Assembly: GCF_024171645.1 (NCBI RefSeq)
Contig: NZ_JALKAC010000005.1
Location: 1-64,000 of the forward strand
Direction: 5' to 3'
DNA: 64,000 nt
Source: Flavobacterium sp. HSC-32F16
Lineage (GTDB): Bacteria; Bacteroidota; Bacteroidia; Flavobacteriales; Flavobacteriaceae
The notes below the pieces were generated by a model. It did not search any database and was not told the DNA's origin. It saw nothing but the letters and a program-made list of their open reading frames with translations. Both the position numbers and the translations under genes were made by a program. Numbering within the stretch: the first letter of the stretch is position 1; each line of letters begins with the position of its first letter. Shown here one piece after another: positions 52,704 through 61,956 of this stretch.

Positions 52704-55097
52704 TTAAGACCCACACATTTCACAATCTTCAGGATCTGCAGCTTGTGCTTTTAAAAGCATCGCTTTGTAATCTTCAACGCTGATTGCTTCCGTTTCTGCA
52801 ACTAATGCTGGAGCTGTTTCCTCTTTTTTATCGTTGTTTAATGTAAATTTAATCGCATCTACAGCCGCTTTTGTTCTTAGGTAATACATTCCAGTTTTTA
52901 AACCTGACTGCCAAGCGTAAAAGTGCATTGAAGTCAATTTAGAATAGTTTGCATCCTGCATAAACAAGTTTAACGATTGCGATTGGTCAATGAAATATCC
53001 TCTTTGACGAGACATATCGATAATGTCTTTCATGGACATTTCCCAAACTGTTTTATATAATTCTTTCAAGTCTTGCGGAATCACATCAATGTTTTGAACA
53101 GATCCGTTATGACGCATGATTTCTTGTTTCAAATCTTCGTTCCATAAACCTAATTTTACTAAATCTTCTAGTAAGTGTTTGTTTACTACGATAAATTCTC
53201 CCGACAATACACGACGTGTGTAAATGTTTGATGTATAAGGCTCAAAAGCTTCGTTGTTTCCAAGAATCTGCGAAGTCGAAGCAGTTGGCATTGGCGCAAC
53301 TAATAATGAGTTACGAACTCCATGTTCTACAACCTCTTTTCTTAATGAAGCCCAGTCCCAACGGCCTGATAATTCTTCATCTTTCATTCCCCACATGTTG
53401 TATTGGAATTCTCCTTTTGACATTGGAGAACCTTCAAATGTCGAATATGGTCCTTCTTCTTTTGCCATTTCCATAGAAGCGGTTACAGCAGCGAAGTATA
53501 ATGTTTCGAAAATTTCCTGGTTTAATTGTTTAGCTTCATCACTTGTAAACGGCATGCGCAACATGATAAAAGCATCTGCTAAACCTTGCACACCTAAACC
53601 AACCGGACGGTGACGTAAGTTAGAATTTTCTGCTTCTTGAACTGGGTAATAATTTCTGTCGATTACTTTGTTTAAGTTACGAGTTACACGTTTTGTAACA
53701 TTGTAAAGCGCTTCGTGATCAAATTTTCCGTTTTCAATAAACATTGGTAACGAAATAGATGCCAAGTTACAAACTGCGATTTCATCTTTAGAGGTAAACT
53801 CCATAATCTCTGTGCACAAGTTAGAAGAACGAATTGTTCCTAAATTCTTGTGGTTCGATTTACGGTTTGCTGCATCTTTGTACAACATATATGGCGTTCC
53901 GGTTTCGATTTGCGATTCCAGGATTTTCTCCCATAACTCGCGAGCGCGGATTGTTTTTCTTCCTTTTCCTCTAAATTCATAATCCGTATACATTGCTTCG
54001 AATTCTTCTCCGTAAACATCGTATAATCCCGGACATTCATTAGGACACATTAAAGTCCAGGTTGTATCTTCCTGAACACGTTTCATGAATAAATCTGAAG
54101 TCCACATGGCGAAGAATAAATCTCTTGCACGCATTTCTTCTTTTCCCGTATTTTTCTTTAAATCTAAGAAATCAAAGATATCAGCATGCCAGGTTTCGAT
54201 GTAAATCGCAAAACTTCCTTTACGTTTTCCACCACCTTGATCTACGTAACGAGCCGTATCGTTGAAAACTCTCAACATCGGAACAATTCCGTTTGAAGTT
54301 CCGTTTGTACCACGAATGTAAGATCCTGTTGCACGAACGTTATGAATAGAAAGTCCAATTCCTCCGGCTGATTGCGAGATTTTTGCTGTTTGTTTTAATG
54401 TATCGTAAATACCATCAATACTATCATCCTGCATTGCCAAAAGGAAACAAGATGACATTTGAGGTTTTGGCGTCCCTGCATTGAACAACGTTGGCGTTGC
54501 GTGTGTAAAGAACTTTTTAGACATTAAATCGTACGTTTCAATTACCGATTTTAAATCGTCTAAGTGAATACCAACCGAAACACGCATCAACATATGTTGT
54601 GGTCTTTCTACGATTTTTCCGTTTATTTTAAGAAGATAAGAACGCTCTAAAGTTTTAAAACCAAAGTAATCGTAATTAAAATCTCTTGTGTAAATGATAT
54701 GAGAATCTAAAAAGGCAGCATTTTCCTGAATTACTTTAAATACGTCATCAGCGATTAATGGAGCATCTTGTCCGTTTCTTGGATTAACGTAGTTGTACAT
54801 ATCTTTCATCGTTTCAGAGAAAGATTTTTTTGTATTAGAGTGTAAATTTGAAATTGCCACGCGCGCCGCTAATTGTGCATAATCCGGGTGGGCAATCGTC
54901 ATAGATGCTGCAGTTTCTGCTGCAAGATTATCCAATTCAGAAGTCGAAACTCCGTCATACAATCCTTCGATAACTCTCATCGCTACCTTTACCGGATCTA
55001 CAAGCTCATTTAAGCCGTAGCACAATTTTTTGATTCTTTCTGTAATCTTATCAAACATTACGGGCTCTCTGTGGCCATCTCTTTTTACTACATACAT
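52704..55097 (-). CDS. nrdA: Class Ia ribonucleoside-diphosphate reductase, alpha subunit
   Basis: 797 residues. An ATP-cone at 1-90, then the barrel with the redox and active-site cysteines: QMSSCFLLAM, RSSNLCTEIMEF (active-site Cys and Glu), AVCNLASISLP, and the C-terminal EDCEMCGS swivel pair. It reduces ribonucleoside diphosphates. NrdB lies 263 bases upstream on the same strand. The full ATP-cone suggests dATP feedback control. Confidence 0.95.
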   Translation of the reverse strand: MYVVKRDGHREPVMFDKITERIKKLCYGLNELVDPVKVAMRVIEGLYDGVSTSELDNLAAETAASMTIAHPDYAQLAARVAISNLHSNTKKSFSETMKDMYNYVNPRNGQDAPLIADDVFKVIQENAAFLDSHIIYTRDFNYDYFGFKTLERSYLLKINGKIVERPQHMLMRVSVGIHLDDLKSVIETYDLMSKKFFTHATPTLFNAGTPKPQMSSCFLLAMQDDSIDGIYDTLKQTAKISQSAGGIGLSIHNVRATGSYIRGTNGTSNGIVPMLRVFNDTARYVDQGGGKRKGSFAIYIETWHADIFDFLDLKKNTGKEEMRARDLFFAMWTSDLFMKRVQEDTTWTLMCPNECPGLYDVYGEEFEAMYTDYEFRGKGRKTIRARELWEKILESQIETGTPYMLYKDAANRKSNHKNLGTIRSSNLCTEIMEFTSKDEIAVCNLASISLPMFIENGKFDHEALYNVTKRVTRNLNKVIDRNYYPVQEAENSNLRHRPVGLGVQGLADAFIMLRMPFTSDEAKQLNQEIFETLYFAAVTASMEMAKEEGPYSTFEGSPMSKGEFQYNMWGMKDEELSGRWDWASLRKEVVEHGVRNSLLVAPMPTASTSQILGNNEAFEPYTSNIYTRRVLSGEFIVVNKHLLEDLVKLGLWNEDLKQEIMRHNGSVQNIDVIPQDLKELYKTVWEMSMKDIIDMSRQRGYFIDQSQSLNLFMQDANYSKLTSMHFYAWQSGLKTGMYYLRTKAAVDAIKFTLNNDKKEETAPALVAETEAISVEDYKAMLLKAQAADPEDCEMCGS

Positions 55098-55360
55098 AAG
55101 CTTACCTTTTATGGTTATTGAAAAAATGAAAGTACCTAGAAAACGAATTCCAGTACCTAAACATTGCGTGTTTTTAAATTATTTTTCGAGAATTACAGGA
55201 TTCTCAATAGTTGTCCTTTCCCAGTTTGAATATCAAACCGAAAAGCCGTTAAAATTGCTATTAAATCTCCGATTTGGGTGATAGAGATTTAACCTAATAA
55301 ATTGTTCTGTAAATATTAATTCAGGCTTTAGATAAATAGGCTTAAATTAATTTTGTTGTT
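55098..55360. other. Spacer between nrdB and nrdA
   Basis: 263 bases with no gene. An inverted repeat TTAAATCTC with GAGATTTAA at about 55261-55292 is present, with a 14-base loop. No match to NrdR boxes was found. Confidence 0.35.
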
Positions 55361-56338
55361 CTAAAAATCTGCGTCAAATGAAATTTTTTGAGCATCGCTG
55401 TCTGTGTTCATCACACCAGATTTTTGATACTCGGCAACACGTTTTTCAAAGAAATTAGTTTTTCCCTGAAGAGAAATCATGTCCATGAAATCGAATGGAT
55501 TTGCTGACCCATAAACACGCTCGCACCCTAATTCAACCAAAAGTCTGTCTGCTACGAACTCCAGGTACTGTGTCATTAAACCTGCGTTCATACCAATTAG
55601 ACTTACCGGAAGAGATTCAGTCACAAACTGTCTTTCGATATCTAATGCATCAACAATAATTTCTTTGATTCTGTCTTTTGGTACTTTGTTTACCAAATGG
55701 TGATTGTGCAAGTGAACTGCAAAATCACAATGTACGCCTTCGTCACGAGAAATCAACTCATTAGAGAATGTCAAACCTGGCATCAAACCACGTTTTTTCA
55801 ACCAATAAATTGAACAGAAGGCACCAGAGAAGAAAATACCTTCAACGGCTGCAAAAGCAATAAGTCTTTCAGCAAATGAATCAGACTCGATCCATTTTAA
55901 AGCCCATTCTGCTTTTTTGGCAATTGCCGGAAAAACTTCCAATGCATTAAACAATTCTGCTTTTTCAGCTTCATCTTTGACGTAAGTGTCAATTAATAAT
56001 GAATAAGTTTCACTATGAATATTCTCCATCATGATTTGAAAACCGTAGAAAAATTTTGCCTCAGCATATTGAACTTCGTTTACAAAGTTCTCCGCAAGGT
56101 TTTCATTTACGATTCCGTCAGAAGCAGCAAAAAATGCCAAAATATGTTTAATAAAATATCTTTCGTCGTCATTAAGTTTGTTATTCCAATCTGTCAAGTC
56201 TTGGTGCAAATCGATTTCTTCAGCAGTCCAGAAACTAGCTTCCATTTTTTTATACCATTCCCAAATATCATGATGTTTGATAGGAAAAATAACGAAACGA
56301 TTTTTATTTTCTTGTAAGATTGGTTCTACTTGAGACAT
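55361..56338 (-). CDS. nrdB: Class Ia ribonucleoside-diphosphate reductase, beta subunit
   Basis: 325 residues. Metal ligands and radical residue: Asp74 in AASDG, Glu105 and His108 in ENIHSETY, with the radical tyrosine at Tyr112. EGIFFSGAF and RDEGVHCDFAVHL provide the second half of the di-iron site. It supplies the radical to NrdA. It lies upstream of nrdA in the same direction, and a Bacteroidota promoter pair is found upstream of its start. Confidence 0.95.
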   Translation of the reverse strand: MSQVEPILQENKNRFVIFPIKHHDIWEWYKKMEASFWTAEEIDLHQDLTDWNNKLNDDERYFIKHILAFFAASDGIVNENLAENFVNEVQYAEAKFFYGFQIMMENIHSETYSLLIDTYVKDEAEKAELFNALEVFPAIAKKAEWALKWIESDSFAERLIAFAAVEGIFFSGAFCSIYWLKKRGLMPGLTFSNELISRDEGVHCDFAVHLHNHHLVNKVPKDRIKEIIVDALDIERQFVTESLPVSLIGMNAGLMTQYLEFVADRLLVELGCERVYGSANPFDFMDMISLQGKTNFFEKRVAEYQKSGVMNTDSDAQKISFDADF

Positions 56339-56676
56339 GGCAATTTTTGTTTAATTTTTATACCGAATTTTTTACTAATTCAATAGACTACAAAGATTGT
56401 CAATTAACGCCAAAAATAAAAGTCAAACTTATTCACAATCTGACGTAGTTTTTAACAACGTTAAATTTTTGAAACATTTTTCATACAATAATTAATTTAC
56501 TGTAAATGAATATGTTAAATTCAATAATTAAGCCCTCAAGCCCCGTAGAATATAGACTTTTTAATATAAAAAGCAAGAAATTTTTATTTGTTTTAAAAAG
56601 TTTTTTTTGAGTTAAAACTTTATTTTTTTGAGTTAAAAAACAACCCTGAAAAAGGGTATTTTTTACACTTTAGATT
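56339..56676. other. Upstream region of nrdB with promoter and a terminator
   Basis: 338 bases. On the minus strand TTG (56438-56436), 17 bases, TATTTTTG (56418-56411) is a good promoter for nrdB. At 56633-56664 a short hairpin AACCCT-GAAA-AAGGGT with runs of A and T ends the DUF3109 transcript. The middle holds AT-rich DNA with a tandem TTTTTTTTGAGTTAAAA near 56600-56640 and no gene. Confidence 0.55.
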
Positions 56677-57246
56677 TTAAGAATTTTTAAGTTCCTGGGC
56701 TACTTTTTCAAGCTCCAAATACCAGTCTTGTCCAAAACGACGGATCAAGGCTTCTTTCACAAATTTGTAAACCGGAACTTCTAATTCTTTTCCTAAAGAA
56801 CAAGCATCATCACAAATATCCCATTTATCATAATTTACCGCTGCAAATTCCGTGAAATCTTTTACACGAATTGGATACAAATGACAGGAAACTGGTTTTT
56901 TCCAATCTACTATTCCTTCGTTATAAGCTTGCTCGATACCGCAAAGTGCCGTTTTTCCATCAAAAATCACATAAGCACAATCTTTATTATCGATAAGCGG
57001 CGTTTCAAGATCGCCATCAGTTCCTGTTACCCAAGTTCCCTGCGCTTCGATTGCAGCGATTCCTTCTTTTCTTAAAAAAGGTTTTACTTTTGGATAAATT
57101 TCTTCTAAGATTTTAGTTTCAGCCTCATTTAAGGGCGCACCCGCATCTCCATCTACACAACAAGCTCCTTTACAAGCTGACAAGTTGCACACAAATTCTT
57201 TTTCCAGAATATCTTCTGAAATAATAGTTTTACCTAACTGAAACAT
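56677..57246 (-). CDS. DUF3109 family Cys-rich protein
   Basis: 189 residues from the ATG at 57246; an earlier ATG at 57306 would add 20 residues that overlap the repeat region and are unlikely. The protein has the DUF3109 cluster: FVCNLSACKGACCVDGDAGA at about 18-37, DCAYVIFDGKTALCGIEQAY, and KPVSCHLYPIRV. The cysteines suggest a metal or iron-sulfur site, like that of YkgJ. Function unknown. Confidence 0.8.
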   Translation of the reverse strand: MFQLGKTIISEDILEKEFVCNLSACKGACCVDGDAGAPLNEAETKILEEIYPKVKPFLRKEGIAAIEAQGTWVTGTDGDLETPLIDNKDCAYVIFDGKTALCGIEQAYNEGIVDWKKPVSCHLYPIRVKDFTEFAAVNYDKWDICDDACSLGKELEVPVYKFVKEALIRRFGQDWYLELEKVAQELKNS

Positions 57247-57553
57247 GATATTAAAATACTCTGATTTATAAAGTGCAAAGATAGTTAAAGAAAGCAGATA
57301 AAACACTCTAAATATTTAACCGCAAAGTTCGCAAGGGCTTACGCAAGGTTCGCAAAGCATTATTAGTTTTTTATCCTTGCGAACTTTGCGCAATTCTTTG
57401 CGGATTTTTACGGTTAAATTATCAATTGTTACAAATATCACTTTTTTAACCATTAAACCATGTTTTTATAACAAAAATGAATTATATAGAAAAAAGACCT
57501 AACTTTATTATCTACTTTTGCAGCAGTTTTTAAACCCTTAAAATCAAAGCGAT
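57247..57553. repeat. Spacer with CCGCAAAGTTCGCAAGG inverted repeat
   Basis: An inverted repeat spans 57314-57419: TTTAACCGCAAAGTTCGC then AAGGGCTTACGCAAGG, mirrored by CCTTGCGAACTTTGCG and CGGTTAAA. It lies in the divergent gap between DUF3109 and marC. A -7-like TACTTTTG at 57513-57520 on the plus strand probably serves marC. Confidence 0.7.
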
Positions 57554-58132
57554 ATGTTAGAAATCGATTTAAAAGAAATCATTACAGTAGGTATGGTGCT
57601 TTTTGCCGTGATTGATATTGTAGGTTCAATTCCAATTATTGTAAACTTAAGAGCGAAAGTTGGTCACATCGAATCTGAAAAAGCTTCTATAGTAGCTGGA
57701 GCCATTATGATTGTTTTTCTTTTTGTTGGAGAAGGTTTTCTAAACCTTATTGGCATTGATGTTCATTCATTTGCTGTAGCGGGTTCTTTTGTATTGTTCT
57801 TTCTTGCATTAGAAATGATTTTAGGAATTAGAATTTATCGTGACGAAGAACCAGGTTCTGCATCTATCGTACCGCTGGCCTTTCCTTTAATTGCCGGAGC
57901 AGGAACAATGACAACTTTACTTTCTCTTCGTTCTCAATTTCACACTATTAATATTATCATAGCAATTTTACTTAATATTATATTGGTATATGTAGTTTTG
58001 AAATCATCTAAAAAGATTGAAAATTTGTTAGGAGAAAACGGACTTGGCGTAGTTCGCAAGACATTTGGAGTTATACTTTTAGCGATTGCTGTTAAATTAT
58101 TCGCTGCTAATGTTAAAGGTTTGTTCGTCTAA
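57554..58132 (+). CDS. MarC-family membrane protein
   Basis: 192 residues with six predicted membrane helices. Marks are FAVIDIVGSIPIIVNL near the start, ALEMILGI and SIVPLAFPLIAGAGTMTTL. MarC/UPF0056 proteins have no proven transport role; the earlier link to multiple resistance has been withdrawn in other bacteria. It is followed after about 100 bases by a small membrane gene and a flavoprotein on the same strand. Confidence 0.85.
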   Translation: MLEIDLKEIITVGMVLFAVIDIVGSIPIIVNLRAKVGHIESEKASIVAGAIMIVFLFVGEGFLNLIGIDVHSFAVAGSFVLFFLALEMILGIRIYRDEEPGSASIVPLAFPLIAGAGTMTTLLSLRSQFHTINIIIAILLNIILVYVVLKSSKKIENLLGENGLGVVRKTFGVILLAIAVKLFAANVKGLFV

Positions 58133-58236
58133 CATTTATTTTTATACTTTTACCCCCAATAAATTTATAAAATACAACTTTAAGACCTATTTTGTTAAAG
58201 TTTTATTTTGATTTTTAGATAAACAAAACAACCAAT

Positions 58237-58437
58237 ATGAAAATCTTCACTTCAATCTTAGTGCTTTTGGCATTAGCTTTAATTGTTTTTAATATTACGC
58301 TATTAGACTTTTCAAATCCTTTTCAAGGAGACAGTGCGGTAGCTTTTATTGGAATCGCAGCTTCTTTTTGTGCCGTATTGATTCTTTTGATTTTTAGAAT
58401 TTCAAAAAGAATTGAAGAAAAAACAAACGGCAGATAG
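58237..58437 (+). CDS. Small two-helix membrane protein
   Basis: 66 residues with two predicted membrane helices (about 3-22 and 33-55) and a basic tail. No family recognised. It ends 2 bases before the ATG of the flavoprotein gene, so the two are probably translated together. Confidence 0.65.
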   Translation: MKIFTSILVLLALALIVFNITLLDFSNPFQGDSAVAFIGIAASFCAVLILLIFRISKRIEEKTNGR

Positions 58438-58439
58438 TA

Positions 58440-59045
58440 ATGTTTGACGTTTTAATTATCGGCGGAGGCGTATCTGGAATGTCTTGTGCATTGGTTCTGG
58501 GATCTGCAAATAAAAAAGCTTTTGTTACCGACAAAAAAATCGGAATTTTTACCCATCAGAAAAATTCTTCTTTACAAGAAGCAATTTTCTACAATGCTTA
58601 TGGTATTACATCAGGTAAATTAGGTTCTGAACTTCTTACAGAAAGCACAAAGGATTTAGCTGCAACTTATCCTCATATCGAACAAATTGCAAATGAAAAG
58701 GTAATTAAAATCGAAGGTTCTTTTCCTGAATTTACAGTAGTTACAAACAAAAACTCTTATAAAACAAAAAATATCGTTGTTGGGATAGGTTCTGCCAATA
58801 CTTTTGATATTGAAGGTTTAACTCAATATGCTGAACCTCATAAAAAAGCTCTTCCTGAAAAACAACGTATTCAGCTTAAAAACGAAGATCATAAAGTGGC
58901 TGACGGCATTTATGTAATTGGAACTTTAGCCGGCTGGAGAAGCCAATTAGCCATTGCAGCAGGAAGCGGTGCAGCAGTTGCCACAGATATTCTTACTGTA
59001 TGGAATAACGGAACACAGACTCACTCACACGACAGTATTCGATAA
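58440..59045 (+). CDS. Compact FAD-dependent pyridine-nucleotide-disulfide-like oxidoreductase
   Basis: 201 residues, short for a thioredoxin-reductase-like protein. FAD motif IIGGGVSGMSCALVL at residues 6-20 and the C-terminal FAD loop DGIYVIGTLAGWRSQLAIAA are clear. The NADPH domain and the CXXC redox pair are missing. So it keeps only the FAD-binding half. It starts 2 bases after the small membrane protein. Its partner for reduction is unknown. Confidence 0.75.
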   Translation: MFDVLIIGGGVSGMSCALVLGSANKKAFVTDKKIGIFTHQKNSSLQEAIFYNAYGITSGKLGSELLTESTKDLAATYPHIEQIANEKVIKIEGSFPEFTVVTNKNSYKTKNIVVGIGSANTFDIEGLTQYAEPHKKALPEKQRIQLKNEDHKVADGIYVIGTLAGWRSQLAIAAGSGAAVATDILTVWNNGTQTHSHDSIR

Positions 59046-59050
59046 AATTA

Positions 59051-59129
59051 TTAAACCATATAAGTTATATAAGTTCATATTATACTTTGCGTATAGATTA
59101 AATGAACTTATATAACTTATATGGTTTAA
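59051..59129. repeat. Family A inverted repeat, copy 3, perfect 28-bp arms
   Basis: Arms TTAAACCATATAAGTTATAT (to 59078) and exact complement at 59102-59129 around a 23-base loop. It separates two convergent genes and is the cleanest copy of this family in the window. Confidence 0.85.
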
Positions 59130-59155
59130 TTTTAATTTTTATTTGTTTTGTGTCT

Positions 59156-59473
59156 TTATTTCACCGAAACAATCTGCGTTACCTTAATATGTTTTTCATC
59201 ATCCGTTTTCCAGATTTCTCCTTTTAGCGAAACTACGTCTCCAATTTTTAATTGTTTGTAATTCTGTGGTCCGCCAACGTTCACGATGCTGATCGTAGCA
59301 AAATATACTTCTTTCGTATCTGTGTTGATTTTTGCCGTGTAACCGTCTTTTCCTGATTCAATTGACTCTACTTTTCCTGAAACTGCACTATTGTCATTAT
59401 TTTTCATAGTTGTACAAGAGATTACAAAAGCCATTAAAAGTACAAGGAAACTTATTTTTTTTAGATTTTTCAT
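59156..59473 (-). CDS. Small lipoprotein, probably OB-fold
   Basis: 105 residues. Lipobox FVISCTTM with Cys20. After a flexible linker the C-terminal 75 residues are all beta strands (VESIESGKDGYTAKINTDTK, GDVVSLKGEIWK), compatible with an OB fold. No family assigned. It converges with the flavoprotein gene. Confidence 0.65.
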   Translation of the reverse strand: MKNLKKISFLVLLMAFVISCTTMKNNDNSAVSGKVESIESGKDGYTAKINTDTKEVYFATISIVNVGGPQNYKQLKIGDVVSLKGEIWKTDDEKHIKVTQIVSVK

Positions 59474-59560
59474 AGTTTAGTTTAACCGCAAAGCCAGGCA
59501 AGATTTACGCAAGGTTCGCTAAGTCGTATTTTAAGTTAATATTATTTTAGTGTTCAAGAT

Positions 59561-59926
59561 TTATGCCAATTGAACACAGCTTCCGGCAATAACTTTTAAA
59601 TCATCATCAATTTTTTTCCAAACTCTGATATATTTAAAAACACCATTTATGGGATTATTATCGTAAGTACCTTTTAATGAGACGGTAACCGTAACTACAG
59701 CCGAATCATGAATTACATTAATTATTTGGTCTGAAGCCTCTAAAGAATGAACTTTCATTTTTCCCGAACGATAGGAATTTAAATCAAACTCTTTTGTAAT
59801 AGTTTGGCCGTCTGGCATATTAAAAAGTAAATCATCATGAAGAGTTTTGTCTAAAACAGCGATATCAGAATTTCTAATTGCAGTTAGAAGCTCTATTTCC
59901 GCAGTTACGATTGAGTCTTTTTTCAT
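59561..59926 (-). CDS. NTF2-like (SnoaL/DUF4440) protein
   Basis: 121 residues. A single NTF2-like domain: AIRNSDIAVLDKTLHDDLLF, the MPDGQTITKE strand and FKYIRVWKKIDDDLKVIAG near the end. No signal peptide, so cytoplasmic. It lies 17 bases after the CtpA-like protease gene. Function unknown; the fold serves many enzymes and binding proteins. Confidence 0.75.
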   Translation of the reverse strand: MKKDSIVTAEIELLTAIRNSDIAVLDKTLHDDLLFNMPDGQTITKEFDLNSYRSGKMKVHSLEASDQIINVIHDSAVVTVTVSLKGTYDNNPINGVFKYIRVWKKIDDDLKVIAGSCVQLA

Positions 59927-59943
59927 TAAATTAGAATTAAGTT

Positions 59944-61521
59944 TTATTTCTTCGGATTTAGGATTGTTTTTATCATGGCATCTTCTTTTAAAATAACATC
60001 ATAATAATACACTTCTCCATATAACTGACGAGCAAATTCTGCCGTTATGTATCGATTTACCAAAGCTTTGGTTTTGTCTAATTTTAGATCTAAACCGGTC
60101 ATTAAAATATAGTTTTTAAATTTTTTGAAATAAGCGTCTGAAGTTTTCATCTTTTCTAAAAACTCATTGAACTTAAGTCCTGAAAAAGCCTCACGGTCTT
60201 TATCTAATTCTTCAAAAACAAAATGACCTACGATTCCTGTTTGAAGTAAATAAGCCACGTTTTCATTTCCGTGTTCAGCTTCCATCGGAACAAAAACATC
60301 CGGTACAATTCCGCCGCCTCCATAGACGATTTTACCTTTTGGCGTTTTAAATTTTAAAGAATCCGCTACTTTTATACTGTCTTTTGCGTATAATTCGCCC
60401 GTTGCGATTCTGGATTCAGATTCTTTGAAATATTCGTCGTTTCCTTTTTTATACGGTTTTTGAATTGATCTTCCGGTTGGTGTGTAATACCTCGCAACTG
60501 TTAAACGAACTGCTGATCCGTCATTGAAATCCATTTCTCGCTGTACTAAGCCTTTTCCAAAAGAACGACGTCCAACAATAGTCCCGCGGTCGCTGTCCTG
60601 AATTGCTCCAGCCAAAATTTCACTTGCAGAAGCACTATTTTCGTTGATTAAAACATATACTTTTCCAGTTTCAAAACTTCCGGCTTTTGTCGCATATGTT
60701 TTTTCGGTTGTTCCATTTTTATTTTTGGTAAAAACAATAAGCTGTTTGTCTTTCAAGAATTCATCGGCAATAGCAATTGCTTCTTCCATATAACCACCGC
60801 CATTATCGCGAAGATCAATCACAAGCGACTGAATTCCTTTTTGTTTTAATCGTGCTAAACCGGTTTTGAATTCATTAAAAGTGGTTTCGGCAAAACGATT
60901 GATTTTGATATAACCTGTATTATTTCCAATTAGTAAAGAAGCATCAACACTTTTTATCGGAATAACATCTCTTTTAATTTTAAACTTTAATTTCTTTTGT
61001 TCGGATTTTCTAAAAACAGTCAATTCGATTTCTGAACCTTTGATTCCTTTTAATTTGGAGAATAAACTATCCGAAGGCAGTCTTCTTCCATACAATTTCG
61101 TTTTTCCTGCATATAAAATCCGGTCACCGGATTTCAATCCCGCTTTCGCTGAAGGCCCGTTTTCGACTGGTTTTATAATCGCAACAGAATCTTTGTACAT
61201 ATAAAAATTGATTCCTATTCCAACGAAATCACCTTTCATGCTTTCAGCAACCTCAGCTTGTTCGCTTGGCGGAATATAAACAGAATGCGGATCTAATTTT
61301 GAAAGGATATTATCAACTGTAAGATTTACAATCGAATCGGTATTGACGCTGTCAACATATTCGGTATTGATAAAATCAATTAGTTTATTCAGCTTGGTTT
61401 TGGAGTAATTTTTAGCCAAAAGCTGATCATCTGCAGGACCGTTTGTTAAACTTCCTATCACAATACCAAGAGCAAAAGTCGCTCCGATAACAATTGGCAG
61501 ATATTTGGGATTAAATTTCAT
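59944..61521 (-). CDS. S41-family C-terminal processing protease
   Basis: 525 residues. N-terminal membrane anchor or signal (about 7-24), PDZ domain at about 85-175 (GIGINFYMYKDSVAIIKPV), then the S41 domain with the catalytic Ser in NENSASASEILAGA and Lys in RSFGKGLVQ. It cleaves C-terminal tails of periplasmic proteins. Its start codon and the dCMP deaminase stop share one base (61521), so the genes are coupled. Length fits Bacteroidota CtpA-type proteases. Confidence 0.9.
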   Translation of the reverse strand: MKFNPKYLPIVIGATFALGIVIGSLTNGPADDQLLAKNYSKTKLNKLIDFINTEYVDSVNTDSIVNLTVDNILSKLDPHSVYIPPSEQAEVAESMKGDFVGIGINFYMYKDSVAIIKPVENGPSAKAGLKSGDRILYAGKTKLYGRRLPSDSLFSKLKGIKGSEIELTVFRKSEQKKLKFKIKRDVIPIKSVDASLLIGNNTGYIKINRFAETTFNEFKTGLARLKQKGIQSLVIDLRDNGGGYMEEAIAIADEFLKDKQLIVFTKNKNGTTEKTYATKAGSFETGKVYVLINENSASASEILAGAIQDSDRGTIVGRRSFGKGLVQREMDFNDGSAVRLTVARYYTPTGRSIQKPYKKGNDEYFKESESRIATGELYAKDSIKVADSLKFKTPKGKIVYGGGGIVPDVFVPMEAEHGNENVAYLLQTGIVGHFVFEELDKDREAFSGLKFNEFLEKMKTSDAYFKKFKNYILMTGLDLKLDKTKALVNRYITAEFARQLYGEVYYYDVILKEDAMIKTILNPKK

Positions 61522-61952
61522 TATTCTTCTAAAACAGGAATATGTTCGACTTCGACACCCGCTTTTATTAAAAACTGAATTCCGGCATCATCACGATATC
61601 CATCTTTATACACTACTCTTTTTATTCCGGATTGATGTATCAGCTTACTGCATTCTTTACAAGGTGAAAGTGTAATATACAATGTTGCACCTTCACACGA
61701 TTGTGTTGATCTTGCTACTTTTAAAATCGCGTTTGCCTCGGCATGCAAAACATCCCAGCGTGTTAATCCGTCTTCGTCTTCGCAGCAATTTTCAAATCCG
61801 GATGGCGTTCCATTGTAGCCGTCAGAAATAATCATTCTGTCTTTTACGATAATCGCCCCAACCTGCTTGCGCTTGCAATACGATAAAAGGCTCCATTCTT
61901 TAGCTATTCGCAAATAGGCTTTATCGTATTTATTTAATTTTTTTACTTCCAT
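61521..61952 (-). CDS. dCMP deaminase
   Basis: 143 residues. Zinc motifs HAE (His70, Glu72) and PCKEC (Cys98, Cys101), together with the N-terminal GAIIVKDRMIISDGYNGTP. It converts dCMP to dUMP for thymidylate synthesis. It overlaps the protease gene by one base and follows the HupE-like gene by 4 bases, so the three genes form one unit. Confidence 0.92.
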   Translation of the reverse strand: MEVKKLNKYDKAYLRIAKEWSLLSYCKRKQVGAIIVKDRMIISDGYNGTPSGFENCCEDEDGLTRWDVLHAEANAILKVARSTQSCEGATLYITLSPCKECSKLIHQSGIKRVVYKDGYRDDAGIQFLIKAGVEVEHIPVLEE

Positions 61953-61956
61953 TTAT

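Noticed and set aside
55098..56676. NrdR boxes before nrdA or nrdB
   Set aside because: No pair of sequences matching the NrdR consensus was found by eye in either spacer.
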